DNA from: Sandaracinomonas limnophila
GTDB taxonomy: Bacteria > Bacteroidota > Bacteroidia > Cytophagales > Spirosomataceae
Direction of reading: 5' to 3'
Assembly: GCF_004005965.1 (NCBI RefSeq)
Contig: NZ_SACY01000001.1
Coordinates: 186,001 to 250,000 of the forward strand
DNA length: 64,000 nucleotides
The translations under genes were made by a program, and so were the position numbers. How positions within the stretch are numbered: position 1 is the first letter of the stretch; the number at the start of each line of letters is the position of its first letter. The notes under the pieces are model-generated. The model worked only from the letters and a program-made list of their open reading frames with translations. It searched no databases and was not told the origin of the DNA. Of this stretch, positions 8,693-17,097 are shown one piece after another.

Positions 8693-9895
8693 ATGTTAAC
8701 AAATTTTCATTTTAAAGCAATATTCAATGAAGCTGCCATTGGCATCTTGTTAACAGATTCAACTAGTACAATTTTGCTTTCAAATCCTTTTGCAGATAAT
8801 TTGTTGGGATATGATGCTACTGAATTATTGGGACAAAATGTTTCTGTGTTAATACCTAATCATTTAAAAGAAAGGCATTCAGGGCATCTTGCTAATTATT
8901 CAAAGGATCCACTCGATAGACCTATGGGAGTTGGATTGGACCTAAAAGCCAAAAGAAAAGATGGTTCTCTTTTTCCAGTAGAAATCAGTTTAAGCCACTT
9001 TCATGACCAAGAAAAAATGTATTTCATTGCTTTTATAAGCGATGTGACTCTTAAAAGAAAAGTAGAAACTGAATTAATTTTACGCAATAAGGAAATCAAT
9101 CAATTGAATGAAAACCTCGAAGAAGAAGTTTATTTAAGGACGCAAGCTTTGCAAAACACACTTGAAAAACTAGAAGCAAATAATGTAATTTTGGAGAATT
9201 CATTGCAAAAGGAAAAGGAATTGGGCGATTTAAAAACGCGATTTGTTTCCATGGCTTCACATGAATTCAGAACTCCCCTAACCTCAATTCTCTCTTCTGC
9301 TTCTTTGATTGAAAAATATGAAAAAACAGATGATCAAGCAAAAAGATCTCAACATATTAACAGAATTAAGTCATCAGTAGCTCATTTAACAGAAATTTTA
9401 GAAGAATTTTTATCTGTTGGTAAATTGGAGTCAGGTACTGTAGAAATTCACCCTTCTAGACAAGGTTTTAAAGAATTTTTAGATGATTTATTAATTGACT
9501 TAAGACCTTTAGAAAGTGCAACTCAACGAATTTTATTGGAATTTGAATCTGATTTTATTTGGGAAACAGATTTTTCAATTTTACGCAAAATATTGATCAA
9601 TGCCCTATCAAATGCTTTAAAATTTTCTCAGAAAGATGTTTTTTTGAAAGTTAAAAAAGAAGATTCCTATGTTCAAGTTAAGGTTAAAGACCAAGGAATT
9701 GGAATTAGTTTGGAGGATCAGAAGCATCTCTTTGAAAGATTTTTTAGAGGTTCGAATGCAACCGTAATTCCAGGTACTGGGCTTGGACTTCATTTAATTG
9801 ATCGGTATATTAAATTGTTAGGTGGACAATTGAATTTAGAAAGTGAAATTGATAAAGGAACTGAATTAACTATATTATTAATTAAAAAAGAATAA
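8693..9895 (+). CDS. PAS-domain sensor histidine kinase, possibly oxygen or redox sensing
   Basis: The start at 8693 (400 residues) is chosen because an in-frame ATG at 8609 lies before the terminator hairpin. A PAS domain (about 1-125) contains ERHSGHLANY with His62 and then RKDGSLFPVEISL. This resembles the FixL heme-PAS segment, although many non-heme PAS domains share it. A coiled coil (about 125-180) leads to the H-box SHEFRTPL (His190), then the N box (NALKFS), G1 (DQGIGI) and G2 (GTGLGLHL). No membrane segment is seen, so it is probably cytoplasmic. Its stop overlaps the start of the response regulator (TAATG), so the pair is translationally coupled. Confidence 0.88.
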   Translation: MLTNFHFKAIFNEAAIGILLTDSTSTILLSNPFADNLLGYDATELLGQNVSVLIPNHLKERHSGHLANYSKDPLDRPMGVGLDLKAKRKDGSLFPVEISLSHFHDQEKMYFIAFISDVTLKRKVETELILRNKEINQLNENLEEEVYLRTQALQNTLEKLEANNVILENSLQKEKELGDLKTRFVSMASHEFRTPLTSILSSASLIEKYEKTDDQAKRSQHINRIKSSVAHLTEILEEFLSVGKLESGTVEIHPSRQGFKEFLDDLLIDLRPLESATQRILLEFESDFIWETDFSILRKILINALSNALKFSQKDVFLKVKKEDSYVQVKVKDQGIGISLEDQKHLFERFFRGSNATVIPGTGLGLHLIDRYIKLLGGQLNLESEIDKGTELTILLIKKE

Positions 9896-10965
9896 TGAAT
9901 ACAAAAATTGTCATTATTGAAGATAGCGAAGATATTCGTGAAACAACAGCTGAACTTTTAGAATTATCAGGTTATACCGTTTTTCAAGCTGCCAATGGTT
10001 TAGAAGGTGTTCGTTTGGTTAAAGCTGAATTACCAGATTTAATTATTTGTGATATCATGATGCCGCATTTAGATGGTTTTGGTGTTTTGCAAGTATTAGG
10101 TCAAAGTCCAGAATTAGCACGAATTCCTTTTATCTTCCTAACTGCCAAAACTGATCGCTCAGATTTGCGCAAAGGAATGGAACTAGGTGCTGATGATTTC
10201 TTGACCAAACCTTTTCAAGAAATTGAATTGTTAAAGGCCATTGAAACTCGATTGAAAAAGAGCAAATTAGTAGAAGAACCGGCTCGCAATTTTGATAATT
10301 ACGAAAAGTCAGATGTTTTATTAGCTCAAAAAGCACTTGAATTTTTAGATTTATCTACCTTTAAGGGTGATGTAAAATCTCAGAGTTTTTCAAAGAAAAG
10401 TTCAATTTATAATGAAGGAGACTCCCCATCTCGTGTTTATTTTTTAGAGTCGGGGAAATTAAAAACCTATCATACGAGTCAGGAAGGAAAATTATTTATA
10501 ACCTCTTTTGTTAATGAAGGAGATTTTTTTGGATTTGTTGATGTTTTGGAAAATCAATCTTATCGAGAATCAGCAGAAGCTTTGGAAGATTGTAAGATTT
10601 TAAGTATTTCTTCAAGCGATTTCTTACGTTACATCAATGAAAATGTTCATTTAGAAGTATTTTTTAGAAAAGCTTTGACGGCCTATCTGTTCCAAAATGA
10701 AAAAATATTGTTCTCAATGGCCTATCAATCACTTCGAAAGCGCGTTGCTTTAGCTTTGATTGAATTGGCAGAAACGTTTGGTGGGACTATTAATAAACCT
10801 TTTACTATTCGACTTTCAAGAGAGGATTTGGCGAATCGTGTTGGTACTGCCACAGAATCAGTTATAAGAACTTTGAGCGAATTTAAAAAGGAAGGTTTAG
10901 TGGAAGTTAAGGGTGGAGAAATGACTATTTTGGACTTAAAGGCTTTGATGGGGCTTAAGTATTAG
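9895..10965 (+). CDS. Response regulator fused to a CRP/FNR-type cNMP-binding and HTH regulator
   Basis: This 356-residue protein joins a receiver domain to a CRP-like transcription factor. The receiver (about 1-125) has acidic residues Asp10/Asp13, phosphoacceptor Asp53 in ICDIMMP, and the FLTKPF lysine. A cNMP-binding beta-roll follows (about 145-265), then a CRP-type winged helix (about 290-345, LSREDLANRVGTATESVIRTLSEF). No FNR-type Cys cluster is visible, so any signal would come through phosphorylation by the adjacent kinase. The neighbouring cbb3 genes suggest it controls microaerobic respiration, in the manner of FixJ plus FixK in one chain. That role is inferred. Confidence 0.87.
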   Translation: MNTKIVIIEDSEDIRETTAELLELSGYTVFQAANGLEGVRLVKAELPDLIICDIMMPHLDGFGVLQVLGQSPELARIPFIFLTAKTDRSDLRKGMELGADDFLTKPFQEIELLKAIETRLKKSKLVEEPARNFDNYEKSDVLLAQKALEFLDLSTFKGDVKSQSFSKKSSIYNEGDSPSRVYFLESGKLKTYHTSQEGKLFITSFVNEGDFFGFVDVLENQSYRESAEALEDCKILSISSSDFLRYINENVHLEVFFRKALTAYLFQNEKILFSMAYQSLRKRVALALIELAETFGGTINKPFTIRLSREDLANRVGTATESVIRTLSEFKKEGLVEVKGGEMTILDLKALMGLKY

Positions 10966-10996
10966 AGACGAGGGACAAGAGACAAGAGAAGAGAAA
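10963..10996. repeat. Period-7 purine repeat (GAGACAA type)
   Basis: The regulator stop codon TAG is followed at once by GAGACGA, GGGACAA, GAGACAA and GAGAAGA heptamers that fill the whole gap to the next start codon. Confidence 0.7.
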
Positions 10997-10997
10997 T

Positions 10998-11660
10998 ATG
11001 TACGGATTTTTATTGGGACTTACGGGATCTTGGCATTGTGCGGTTATGTGCGGACCGTTACAATCTTTTTTCTTTAATTCCTCTCAAAAAAACTACTGGG
11101 CATTCATAACTTATCAAATTGGTCGAATTTTCATTTACGCATTATTAGGATATTTAGTAGCCTATTTAGGTGTTTTAGGACTTTTTGCAAAGTTTTGGTA
11201 TGTATATTTTGTATTGGTAGCCATATTTATTGCTCTACTTTTATTGGGTATAATTAAAGATCAAAGTTTTACTTTTTTGCATAAATTTTTCGGGAAACCT
11301 TTGCAGGAATTCGGTAAAAAGTTGGGCAATTTTCGATTTTTACTATTCGGAATGTCTAATGGATTTTTGCCATGTGGTTTGGTAATGGGTGGATTAGGAA
11401 TTTCATTAATTCAAAATTCACCAAAACTTGGAGCCTGGAACATGGTGATTTTTGGTATTTCGACCCTCCCAGCACTCATTTTAACGCATTTGGGATTCCA
11501 GAAATCACTTTTAAGTTCTCAAAGTAAAGTTGGTAAAATCCTTCAATGGATTTCATGGTTCGTGGTTTTTGGTCTTCTTTTTCAAGGATTTTGGGGAATT
11601 TTGGCACAAGTTTCAGAAGCAGTAAAAAATCATCCCCTTACTCCTATTATTTGCCATTAA
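10998..11660 (+). CDS. Sulfite exporter TauE/SafE-like membrane protein of cbb3 loci
   Basis: This 220-residue polytopic protein has about six hydrophobic helices. WHCAVMCGP at residues 12-20 (His13, Cys14, Met17, Cys18) is the metal-ligand-like signature of the TauE/SafE (DsbD_2-type) proteins that accompany cbb3 oxidase genes. A second half-motif, GFLPCGLV, sits in the middle helix, as in DsbD-like folds. The likely role is copper or thiol handling for oxidase assembly, inferred from motif and neighbours. It lies downstream of the receiver-CRP gene across a purine heptamer repeat. Its 3' end overlaps the convergent ccoH by 4 bp. Confidence 0.75.
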   Translation: MYGFLLGLTGSWHCAVMCGPLQSFFFNSSQKNYWAFITYQIGRIFIYALLGYLVAYLGVLGLFAKFWYVYFVLVAIFIALLLLGIIKDQSFTFLHKFFGKPLQEFGKKLGNFRFLLFGMSNGFLPCGLVMGGLGISLIQNSPKLGAWNMVIFGISTLPALILTHLGFQKSLLSSQSKVGKILQWISWFVVFGLLFQGFWGILAQVSEAVKNHPLTPIICH

Positions 11661-12106
11661 GGTTTGGTGATTTTTATTTCGGTTTCTTCCAAATACTCCT
11701 TCCCATCTTGCTTCCATGAAATGTAAATTTTCCATTTCCCCACATTAAGTTTTTGGGTTTCAATAGTAATTATTTCAGATGGAACAGCATAAGTAAAATG
11801 TTGGTCTAATTTTGCATCTCCCGGGAAAAAAAAGTCAACTTTTAAATCTGTTTTATTACCTGAAACTTTTAGCGCAAATGAATTTTCTTTCGCATCAAAC
11901 ATATATTCAACCTTATCAGAAAGTTTCTGGGTTTCCGACATTCTGTTTAATTTCTCTTGAAATTTTTGGCCGTCTTCGTAATAATGGTCGCCCACTAAAT
12001 CTATTTGTTGCCTACTCATATTGACATAAAAATAGGCCATAAATCCTGCAAAGGCTATAAACGTAAGGACAATCCCATGCCCCCAATTGAATGAAAATTT
12101 ACTCAT
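11657..12106 (-). CDS. ccoH: CcoH/FixH-like cbb3 oxidase assembly protein
   Basis: This 149-residue protein has one N-terminal membrane helix (about 10-30, WGHGIVLTFIAFAGFMAYFY) and a periplasmic immunoglobulin-like domain, the FixH layout. YYEDGQKFQEKLNR just after the membrane helix is typical of the family. FixH/CcoH supports stable assembly of cbb3 oxidase. The start codon overlaps the ccoG stop (ATGA), so the two are coupled. Confidence 0.82.
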   Translation of the reverse strand: MSKFSFNWGHGIVLTFIAFAGFMAYFYVNMSRQQIDLVGDHYYEDGQKFQEKLNRMSETQKLSDKVEYMFDAKENSFALKVSGNKTDLKVDFFFPGDAKLDQHFTYAVPSEIITIETQKLNVGKWKIYISWKQDGKEYLEETEIKITKP

Positions 12107-13503
12107 GGTGCTATAAAACTTGATTTTAGACGTTCAGATTGTCCATTTTTATTTTTAATCTCAATATACACCTTTTTCCCTCTTTGCCAGTTGCCTTCTT
12201 TAATTTTTAGGAAGAAATTCCCCTTAATTAATTTACCTTTTTCCACTTGATTAACCGGATTTCCAATCCAAACCAATTCAAATGGTTTATCAGGTACTAT
12301 TTCAAATTGTTCATCTTGAAAGGATTTGTTCAAAATTTCAATTTGATACATGTTGCTAATTTCATGGGTTTTCTCATTACTTTGAAAGGTCATTCCTGGT
12401 GTTCGCAAAATCGTGCCTTCCCAAGGTTTGCGGGTAATTAATAAATATGAAATAAATCCCAATAATAAGACTAAAACTAAACTATATGCCCCAATTCTTT
12501 TGTTGAATTTTAACTTCTCACCTTTTAAAACACCGTTTAAGGAGTCATAACGAATCAATCCTTTAGGTTTATGAATTTTATCCATCACCTCATCACAAGC
12601 ATCTATACATGCTGTACATCCAATACATTCAAGTTGGTTGGATCCGTTTCGGATATCAATCCCTGTTGGACAAACACGAACGCACCAATGGCAATCGATG
12701 CAATCTCCTGTTTTGGGCGCTTCTGAATTCTTTTGAATTTTGCCTCTTGGTTCCCCTCGAACTGTATCATATTGCACATTGATCGAATTGTTGTCGAGTA
12801 ATACTCCTTGTAAACGACCATATGGACAAACAACCATACATACCATTTCTCTGAATCGAGCAAATACAAAATAAAATACTCCAGTGAATATCAGAATCAA
12901 ACCTAATCCTTTTAAATGCTGGATTGGTGGTTCCGTTACCATTTTTAACCACTCTGGATTACCCATAATATACATTAAAAAGGTATTTGCAATTGCGAAG
13001 GATATTATAAAAAAGATAAGGTGTTTACTGCTCTTTTTGACAATCTTTTCAGTAGTCCATGGACTTTCTGCCAATCGCCTTTGTGCTTTATCATCTCCTT
13101 CAATTAAATATTCGATTTTACGGAATAGCATTTCCATGAATATGGTTTGTGGGCAAGCCCAGCCACACCAAATTCGACCGAATAATACAGTAAAGAGACT
13201 AATGAAAATTAAAAATGATACTAATCCTAAGGCAACTAAATGAAAATCTTGAGGGAAAAAGGGTACACCAAAAAAGATAAATTGTCGCTCTATTACATTA
13301 AACATAAACAATGGATGTCCTTGATATTGCAACCAAGGCAATCCAAAAAGCAAAATCAATAATACCCATGAAAATACGGTACGCGCTTTGTATAGTTTTC
13401 CAATTATACGACCAGGGTAAATCCAAAGTCGTTTTCCATCCTTAGACTGATTATACAAATGATTTCTAAAATCCTCGTTCTCTAAATTAAATTGGGCAGA
13501 CAT
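12103..13503 (-). CDS. ccoG: Cytochrome c oxidase accessory protein CcoG
   Basis: The start at 13503 gives 466 residues beginning MSAQFNLENEDFRNHL. An upstream in-frame ATG at 13533 lies inside a terminator hairpin and is rejected. Several membrane helices carry the NapH-like motif FGRIWCGWACPQT. A cytoplasmic loop has two [4Fe-4S] ligand sets, CIDCHWCVRVCP and CIGCTACIDACD. The C-terminal periplasmic immunoglobulin-like domain is FixG_C-like. CcoG reduces Cu(II) for delivery to the cbb3 copper site. It is followed by ccoH with an ATGA overlap. Confidence 0.93.
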   Translation of the reverse strand: MSAQFNLENEDFRNHLYNQSKDGKRLWIYPGRIIGKLYKARTVFSWVLLILLFGLPWLQYQGHPLFMFNVIERQFIFFGVPFFPQDFHLVALGLVSFLIFISLFTVLFGRIWCGWACPQTIFMEMLFRKIEYLIEGDDKAQRRLAESPWTTEKIVKKSSKHLIFFIISFAIANTFLMYIMGNPEWLKMVTEPPIQHLKGLGLILIFTGVFYFVFARFREMVCMVVCPYGRLQGVLLDNNSINVQYDTVRGEPRGKIQKNSEAPKTGDCIDCHWCVRVCPTGIDIRNGSNQLECIGCTACIDACDEVMDKIHKPKGLIRYDSLNGVLKGEKLKFNKRIGAYSLVLVLLLGFISYLLITRKPWEGTILRTPGMTFQSNEKTHEISNMYQIEILNKSFQDEQFEIVPDKPFELVWIGNPVNQVEKGKLIKGNFFLKIKEGNWQRGKKVYIEIKNKNGQSERLKSSFIAP

Positions 13504-13530
13504 AAAAAGAAAAGGTCCGTTGCCGGACCT
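13504..13530 (-). terminator. Terminator between the DUF2892 gene and ccoG
   Basis: On the minus strand AGGTCCG, loop GCAA and CGGACCT form a perfect 7-bp stem, followed by TTTCTTTTT ending exactly at the ccoG start codon. It may attenuate read-through from ccoNO-Q-P into ccoGH. Confidence 0.85.
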
Positions 13531-13542
13531 CATTTTGTTTAA

Positions 13543-13746
13543 TTATTTTTCACGGCGTGTACTTATTCCAAAGGGCATATAAAGTGGGCAAACTCTGATT
13601 AATCCTGTTAATGCAAACACAATTGCTATAATATATGCTACTAATTGGAACTCATTCGGAATGATTTCTGAATAAGCCAAAATTGCCAACACTGCGGCAA
13701 GCGCAAATCTAAAAATTCTGTCAAATTTACCTACATTAGCTTTCAT
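13543..13746 (-). CDS. DUF2892 (YgaP-like) two-helix membrane protein
   Basis: This 67-residue protein has the MKANVGKFDRIFR start, then two hydrophobic helices (about 14-27 and 35-50) and RVCPLYMPFGISTRR. That is the conserved DUF2892 form with a single Cys in CPLY. Its function is unknown; relatives often sit beside rhodanese or cbb3 genes. It follows ccoP across an AACAATT repeat and ends in a terminator before ccoG. Confidence 0.8.
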   Translation of the reverse strand: MKANVGKFDRIFRFALAAVLAILAYSEIIPNEFQLVAYIIAIVFALTGLIRVCPLYMPFGISTRREK

Positions 13747-13766
13747 AAAATTTATTTTAGTTTTTT

Positions 13767-13812
13767 ATTAACAATTAACAATTAACAATTAACAATTAAC
13801 AATTAACAATTA
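13767..13812. repeat. Period-7 repeat (AACAATT type), six copies
   Basis: Near-perfect ATTAACA heptamers start directly at the ccoP stop codon (13810-13812) and run towards the DUF2892 gene. The unit holds a stop codon in every frame of both strands. Confidence 0.85.
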
Positions 13813-14553
13813 TTTTACCTCCTCTCCTTGAGGCTCTTTCGCTCCTGGAGGATTCGTTCCTTTCAAACTTAAAATATAAGAAGCAACTTTTTGTACTTGA
13901 ATTGGATTCAAGGTCTTATTCCAGGCAATCATACCTTTTTCAGGTACCCCTTGGGTAATCGTATGGAATACATTTTTGATTCCACCACCATGTATCCAAT
14001 AGTTGTCAGTTAAATTTGGACCAACGCCACCTTGACCTTTATCTCCATGACATGCTACACAATTTGTTGCATACACCTTCGCTCCTTCTTCTAATTCTGC
14101 TTTTCCAGTTAGAGCTTTCGCATTATCCTCATTTACAGAATTAGCAAATTTCTTCATATACTCTTCTTTTGCTTTTTCTGCAATGGTAACTTCCGTTGTA
14201 TATTCTTCGTCTTGCGATAAGCTGCTGTTTGGACTCAAATGATAATAGAATAAGTAAATTCCAGCAAAAATAATAGTGATGTAGAACAGGTACATGAACC
14301 ACGGTGGAGTGGGATTATCTAATTCTACAATTCCATCATATTTATGCTCCATAGCAATTTCACCCTCTTTTTCAATTGGTTTTAATCCTTTGAATTTATC
14401 CCACCAAGATAAGTTTTCCTCCTCATCAACTTGGTTAGGGTCTTGGGTTAATTTTTTTAATACAGTAGAAAGTTGCAAGGTTACAACTAATACTATGATG
14501 CTGGTTATAATTAAAAGGCTAACCAACCATATTTCTGTTAATGAAAGATTCAT
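13810..14553 (-). CDS. ccoP: cbb3-type cytochrome c oxidase subunit III (CcoP), single heme
   Basis: This 247-residue protein has two N-terminal membrane segments (about 8-30 and 85-105). The second is preceded by YDGIVELDNPTPPWF, the CcoP signature. A periplasmic cytochrome c domain has one CVACH motif and GGVGPNLTDNYW. Classical proteobacterial CcoP has two CxxCH motifs; only one is found here. The subunit passes electrons from soluble cytochrome to CcoO/CcoN. It lies 12 bp after ccoQ in the oxidase operon. Confidence 0.9.
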   Translation of the reverse strand: MNLSLTEIWLVSLLIITSIIVLVVTLQLSTVLKKLTQDPNQVDEEENLSWWDKFKGLKPIEKEGEIAMEHKYDGIVELDNPTPPWFMYLFYITIIFAGIYLFYYHLSPNSSLSQDEEYTTEVTIAEKAKEEYMKKFANSVNEDNAKALTGKAELEEGAKVYATNCVACHGDKGQGGVGPNLTDNYWIHGGGIKNVFHTITQGVPEKGMIAWNKTLNPIQVQKVASYILSLKGTNPPGAKEPQGEEVK

Positions 14554-14565
14554 AATTAGTTTGAT

Positions 14566-14745
14566 TTAAGATTTTGAATCAGTTTGAGCATCTCCCATCG
14601 GAAGCTCTTCCATTTTATTTAAATAGCTTTTGTCCATTTTTAGGAGGTAAATACCCACTAATATAAAGAATACCAAAAACAATAACAGTGAGAATATCAT
14701 GTATACATCTGCACCCGGAATGTTAGAAATGAATTGCTTAAACAT
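14566..14745 (-). CDS. ccoQ: cbb3 oxidase subunit CcoQ-like small membrane protein
   Basis: This short gene encodes 59 residues: MFKQFISNIPGADVYMIF, then one hydrophobic helix to about residue 36 (LLLFLVFFILVGIYLLKM), then a hydrophilic tail. Position between ccoNO and ccoP and the single-helix form fit CcoQ (FixQ), which stabilises the oxidase. Its ATG starts 1 bp after the ccoNO stop. The assignment rests on context and topology, as CcoQ sequences are poorly conserved. Confidence 0.75.
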   Translation of the reverse strand: MFKQFISNIPGADVYMIFSLLLFLVFFILVGIYLLKMDKSYLNKMEELPMGDAQTDSKS

Positions 14746-14746
14746 A

Positions 14747-16879
14747 TTATTGGTCTTTTTTGATATCTGTTCCTATTCTTTGTAAATAAGCGATTAAGGC
14801 AATAATCTCCTTGTCGTCCGACACTTTGATTTTCTCCTCTGCCAATTTGGTTTGAATATCTTTAGCCTGAGCCTTCAAATCATTTACGGCATTTTTGATT
14901 TGATAAGCATCATAAGGGACTCCTAAAGTCTTCATAGCAGAAAGCTTATCCTGTGTCTTGTCGGTATTTAATGTTTGATCAAATAACCATGGGTAAGATG
15001 GCATGATAGAACCTGGAGACATTGAGGTTGGATCCATCATGTGGTGATAATGCCATGAATGTGGGTATTTGCCCCCTTCTCTTTGTAAATCTGGCCCTGT
15101 TCTCTTTGAACCCCACAAGAATGGATGATCATATACATATTCCCCTGATTTACTAAATTCACCATATCTCTCCGTTTCACTACGGAATGGTCTTACCAAT
15201 TGTGAGTGACAAGAAACGCATCCCTCACGAATATAAATATCTCTACCCTCTAACTCTAATGAAGTGTATGGTTGAACACTACTGATAGTAGGTACATTTG
15301 ACTTAACCATAAAAGTTGGAATTAATTCAACTAAAGAACCAATTAAGATGGCAATTAAGGAGAATACTAACAATTGGAATGGTTTTCTTTCCAACCAACT
15401 ATGCCAGTGTAATCCTTTAAATTCAGATTCATCAGTTACTTTTAACAAAGGAGCAGCTTCCACTTCTTCATCAGCAATTAAACTGCCTTGTGCCATGGTT
15501 TTAAACAAGTTGTAAGCCATAATAATTGCACCAACTAAATACAAAGTCCCTCCTAAAGCACGCATTTGATGCATTGGAATTAATTGCAAGGTAGTATCTA
15601 AGAAATTTCCATATTGTAAAGTACCTTCTGCAGTGAATTGCTTCCACATCATACCTTGAGTAAATCCAGAGATATACATTGGAATGGCATAAAAAGCAAT
15701 ACCTATGGTTCCGATCCAAAAGTGGGTTTTAACCAATTTCTCCGAGAATAAGGTCGTATTGAAAATTCTTGGAACTAACCAATAAAGAATTGCAAAGGTC
15801 ATGAATCCGTTCCATCCTAAAGCCCCAACGTGAACGTGTGCTACAACCCAATCTGTAAAGTGTGCAATGGCATTGATGTTTTTTAATGACAACATAGGTC
15901 CTTCAAAAGTTGCCAAACCATAAGCCGTAATGGCAACAACCATGAATTTCAAAATATTGTTTTCGCGAACTTTATCCCATGCACCTCTCAAGGTTAACAA
16001 TCCGTTGATCATACCTCCCCAAGATGGAGCAATCAACATAATGGAGAATACAACACCCAATGATTGTGCCCAATCTGGTAAAGTAGAATATAATAAGTGG
16101 TGAGGCCCAGCCCAAATGTAGATAAATATTAATGCCCAAAAGTGAAGAATGGATAATCTGTACGAATAAACCGGACGATTGGCCATTTTAGGCAAGAAAT
16201 AATACATCATACCCAAATAAGGGGTCGTTAAGAAAAATGCTACTGCATTATGTCCGTACCACCACTGCACTAAGGCATCCTGAACTCCAGAATACACATA
16301 ATAACTTTTTAAGAAACCAATCGGTAATTGAACTGAGTTAACTAAGTGTAATACAGCAACTGTAATGAAAGTAGCGATGTAAAACCAAATAGCCACATAT
16401 AAGTGTCTTTCTCTACGTTTTACAATGGTTCCAAACATATTGATACCAAATGCAACCCAAACCAAGGTGATTAAAATATCAATTGGCCATTCTAATTCAG
16501 CATATTCATGAGAAGTTGTAATACCTAATGGAAGTGTTACTGCTGCCAATACAATGACAGTTTGCCAACCCCAGAAATGGAACTTAGATAAAAAATCACT
16601 AAACATACGCGCTTTCAACAAACGCTGCATAGAATAATAAGCCCCAGCAAAAATAGCATTACCCACGAATGCAAAAATTACCGCATTGGTGTGGAGTGGT
16701 CTAATTCTACCAAATGAGCCATATTGCGTCACGTTTGCTGCTGGTTCAAATAATTGCGTTGCAACGATTACACCAACTAACATGCCAACAATCCCCCAAA
16801 TAATGGTGGCTACTGCAAAGTTTCTGACAATTTTGTTGTCATAACTAAACTTTTCTAATTGTACAGATTGTTCTTTCAT
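14747..16879 (-). CDS. ccoN: Fused cbb3-type cytochrome c oxidase subunits I and II (CcoN-CcoO)
   Basis: The start at 16879 (710 residues, MKEQSVQLEKFSYDN) avoids the 31-bp overlap with ccoS that an ATG at 16921 would cause. Residues about 1-500 are the 12-helix catalytic subunit, with conserved His in WWYGHNAVAFFLT, GPHHLLY and HVHVGALGWNG. After a linker comes the CcoO part: a membrane anchor, then GRDIYIREGCVSCHSQLVRPFRSE with a CxxCH heme c, and WHYHHMMDPTSMSPGSIMPSYPW. It is the terminal oxidase core with high oxygen affinity. Fusion of subunits I and II is common in Bacteroidota. Confidence 0.95.
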   Translation of the reverse strand: MKEQSVQLEKFSYDNKIVRNFAVATIIWGIVGMLVGVIVATQLFEPAANVTQYGSFGRIRPLHTNAVIFAFVGNAIFAGAYYSMQRLLKARMFSDFLSKFHFWGWQTVIVLAAVTLPLGITTSHEYAELEWPIDILITLVWVAFGINMFGTIVKRRERHLYVAIWFYIATFITVAVLHLVNSVQLPIGFLKSYYVYSGVQDALVQWWYGHNAVAFFLTTPYLGMMYYFLPKMANRPVYSYRLSILHFWALIFIYIWAGPHHLLYSTLPDWAQSLGVVFSIMLIAPSWGGMINGLLTLRGAWDKVRENNILKFMVVAITAYGLATFEGPMLSLKNINAIAHFTDWVVAHVHVGALGWNGFMTFAILYWLVPRIFNTTLFSEKLVKTHFWIGTIGIAFYAIPMYISGFTQGMMWKQFTAEGTLQYGNFLDTTLQLIPMHQMRALGGTLYLVGAIIMAYNLFKTMAQGSLIADEEVEAAPLLKVTDESEFKGLHWHSWLERKPFQLLVFSLIAILIGSLVELIPTFMVKSNVPTISSVQPYTSLELEGRDIYIREGCVSCHSQLVRPFRSETERYGEFSKSGEYVYDHPFLWGSKRTGPDLQREGGKYPHSWHYHHMMDPTSMSPGSIMPSYPWLFDQTLNTDKTQDKLSAMKTLGVPYDAYQIKNAVNDLKAQAKDIQTKLAEEKIKVSDDKEIIALIAYLQRIGTDIKKDQ

Positions 16880-16889
16880 ATGTAAAGAT

Positions 16890-17051
16890 TTATTTTTTTT
16901 CAGAATCAGATTTGATTTCATCCATTAATATACGCATTCCAGGAGTTACTAGGTCGTTTTGTTGTCCTGATTTGACAGACCAAATGAAGGCCCCTAAGAA
17001 TCCAAGGGCTAAGACAAAACTTACACTTATTAATACGTAGATGATATCCAT
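16890..17051 (-). CDS. ccoS: cbb3 oxidase maturation protein CcoS
   Basis: This 53-residue protein begins MDIIYVLISVSFVLALGF, has one N-terminal helix with the GAFIWSVKSGQ(Q)xD motif of CcoS, and a short charged tail. CcoS is needed for heme and copper insertion into cbb3 oxidase. It lies 10 bp before the ccoNO start and 46 bp after ccoI, so ccoI-S-NO-Q-P reads as one operon. Confidence 0.85.
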   Translation of the reverse strand: MDIIYVLISVSFVLALGFLGAFIWSVKSGQQNDLVTPGMRILMDEIKSDSEKK

Positions 17052-17097
17052 TTCAAACAAAGTTCAACTTTTTAAGGTACTTTTTTTATGACATTTA

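Noticed and set aside
12884-13243. 119-codon plus-strand frame opposite ccoG
   Set aside because: Antisense to conserved iron-sulfur and membrane motifs of CcoG; no supporting promoter or domain.
13504-13533. Upstream ATG of ccoG at 13533
   Set aside because: It lies inside the terminator stem; the ATG at 13503 directly follows the T-run and gives the family's usual N-terminus.
13767-13812. Repeat arrays considered as CRISPR
   Set aside because: Units are 7-8 bp without spacers, and no cas gene is present.
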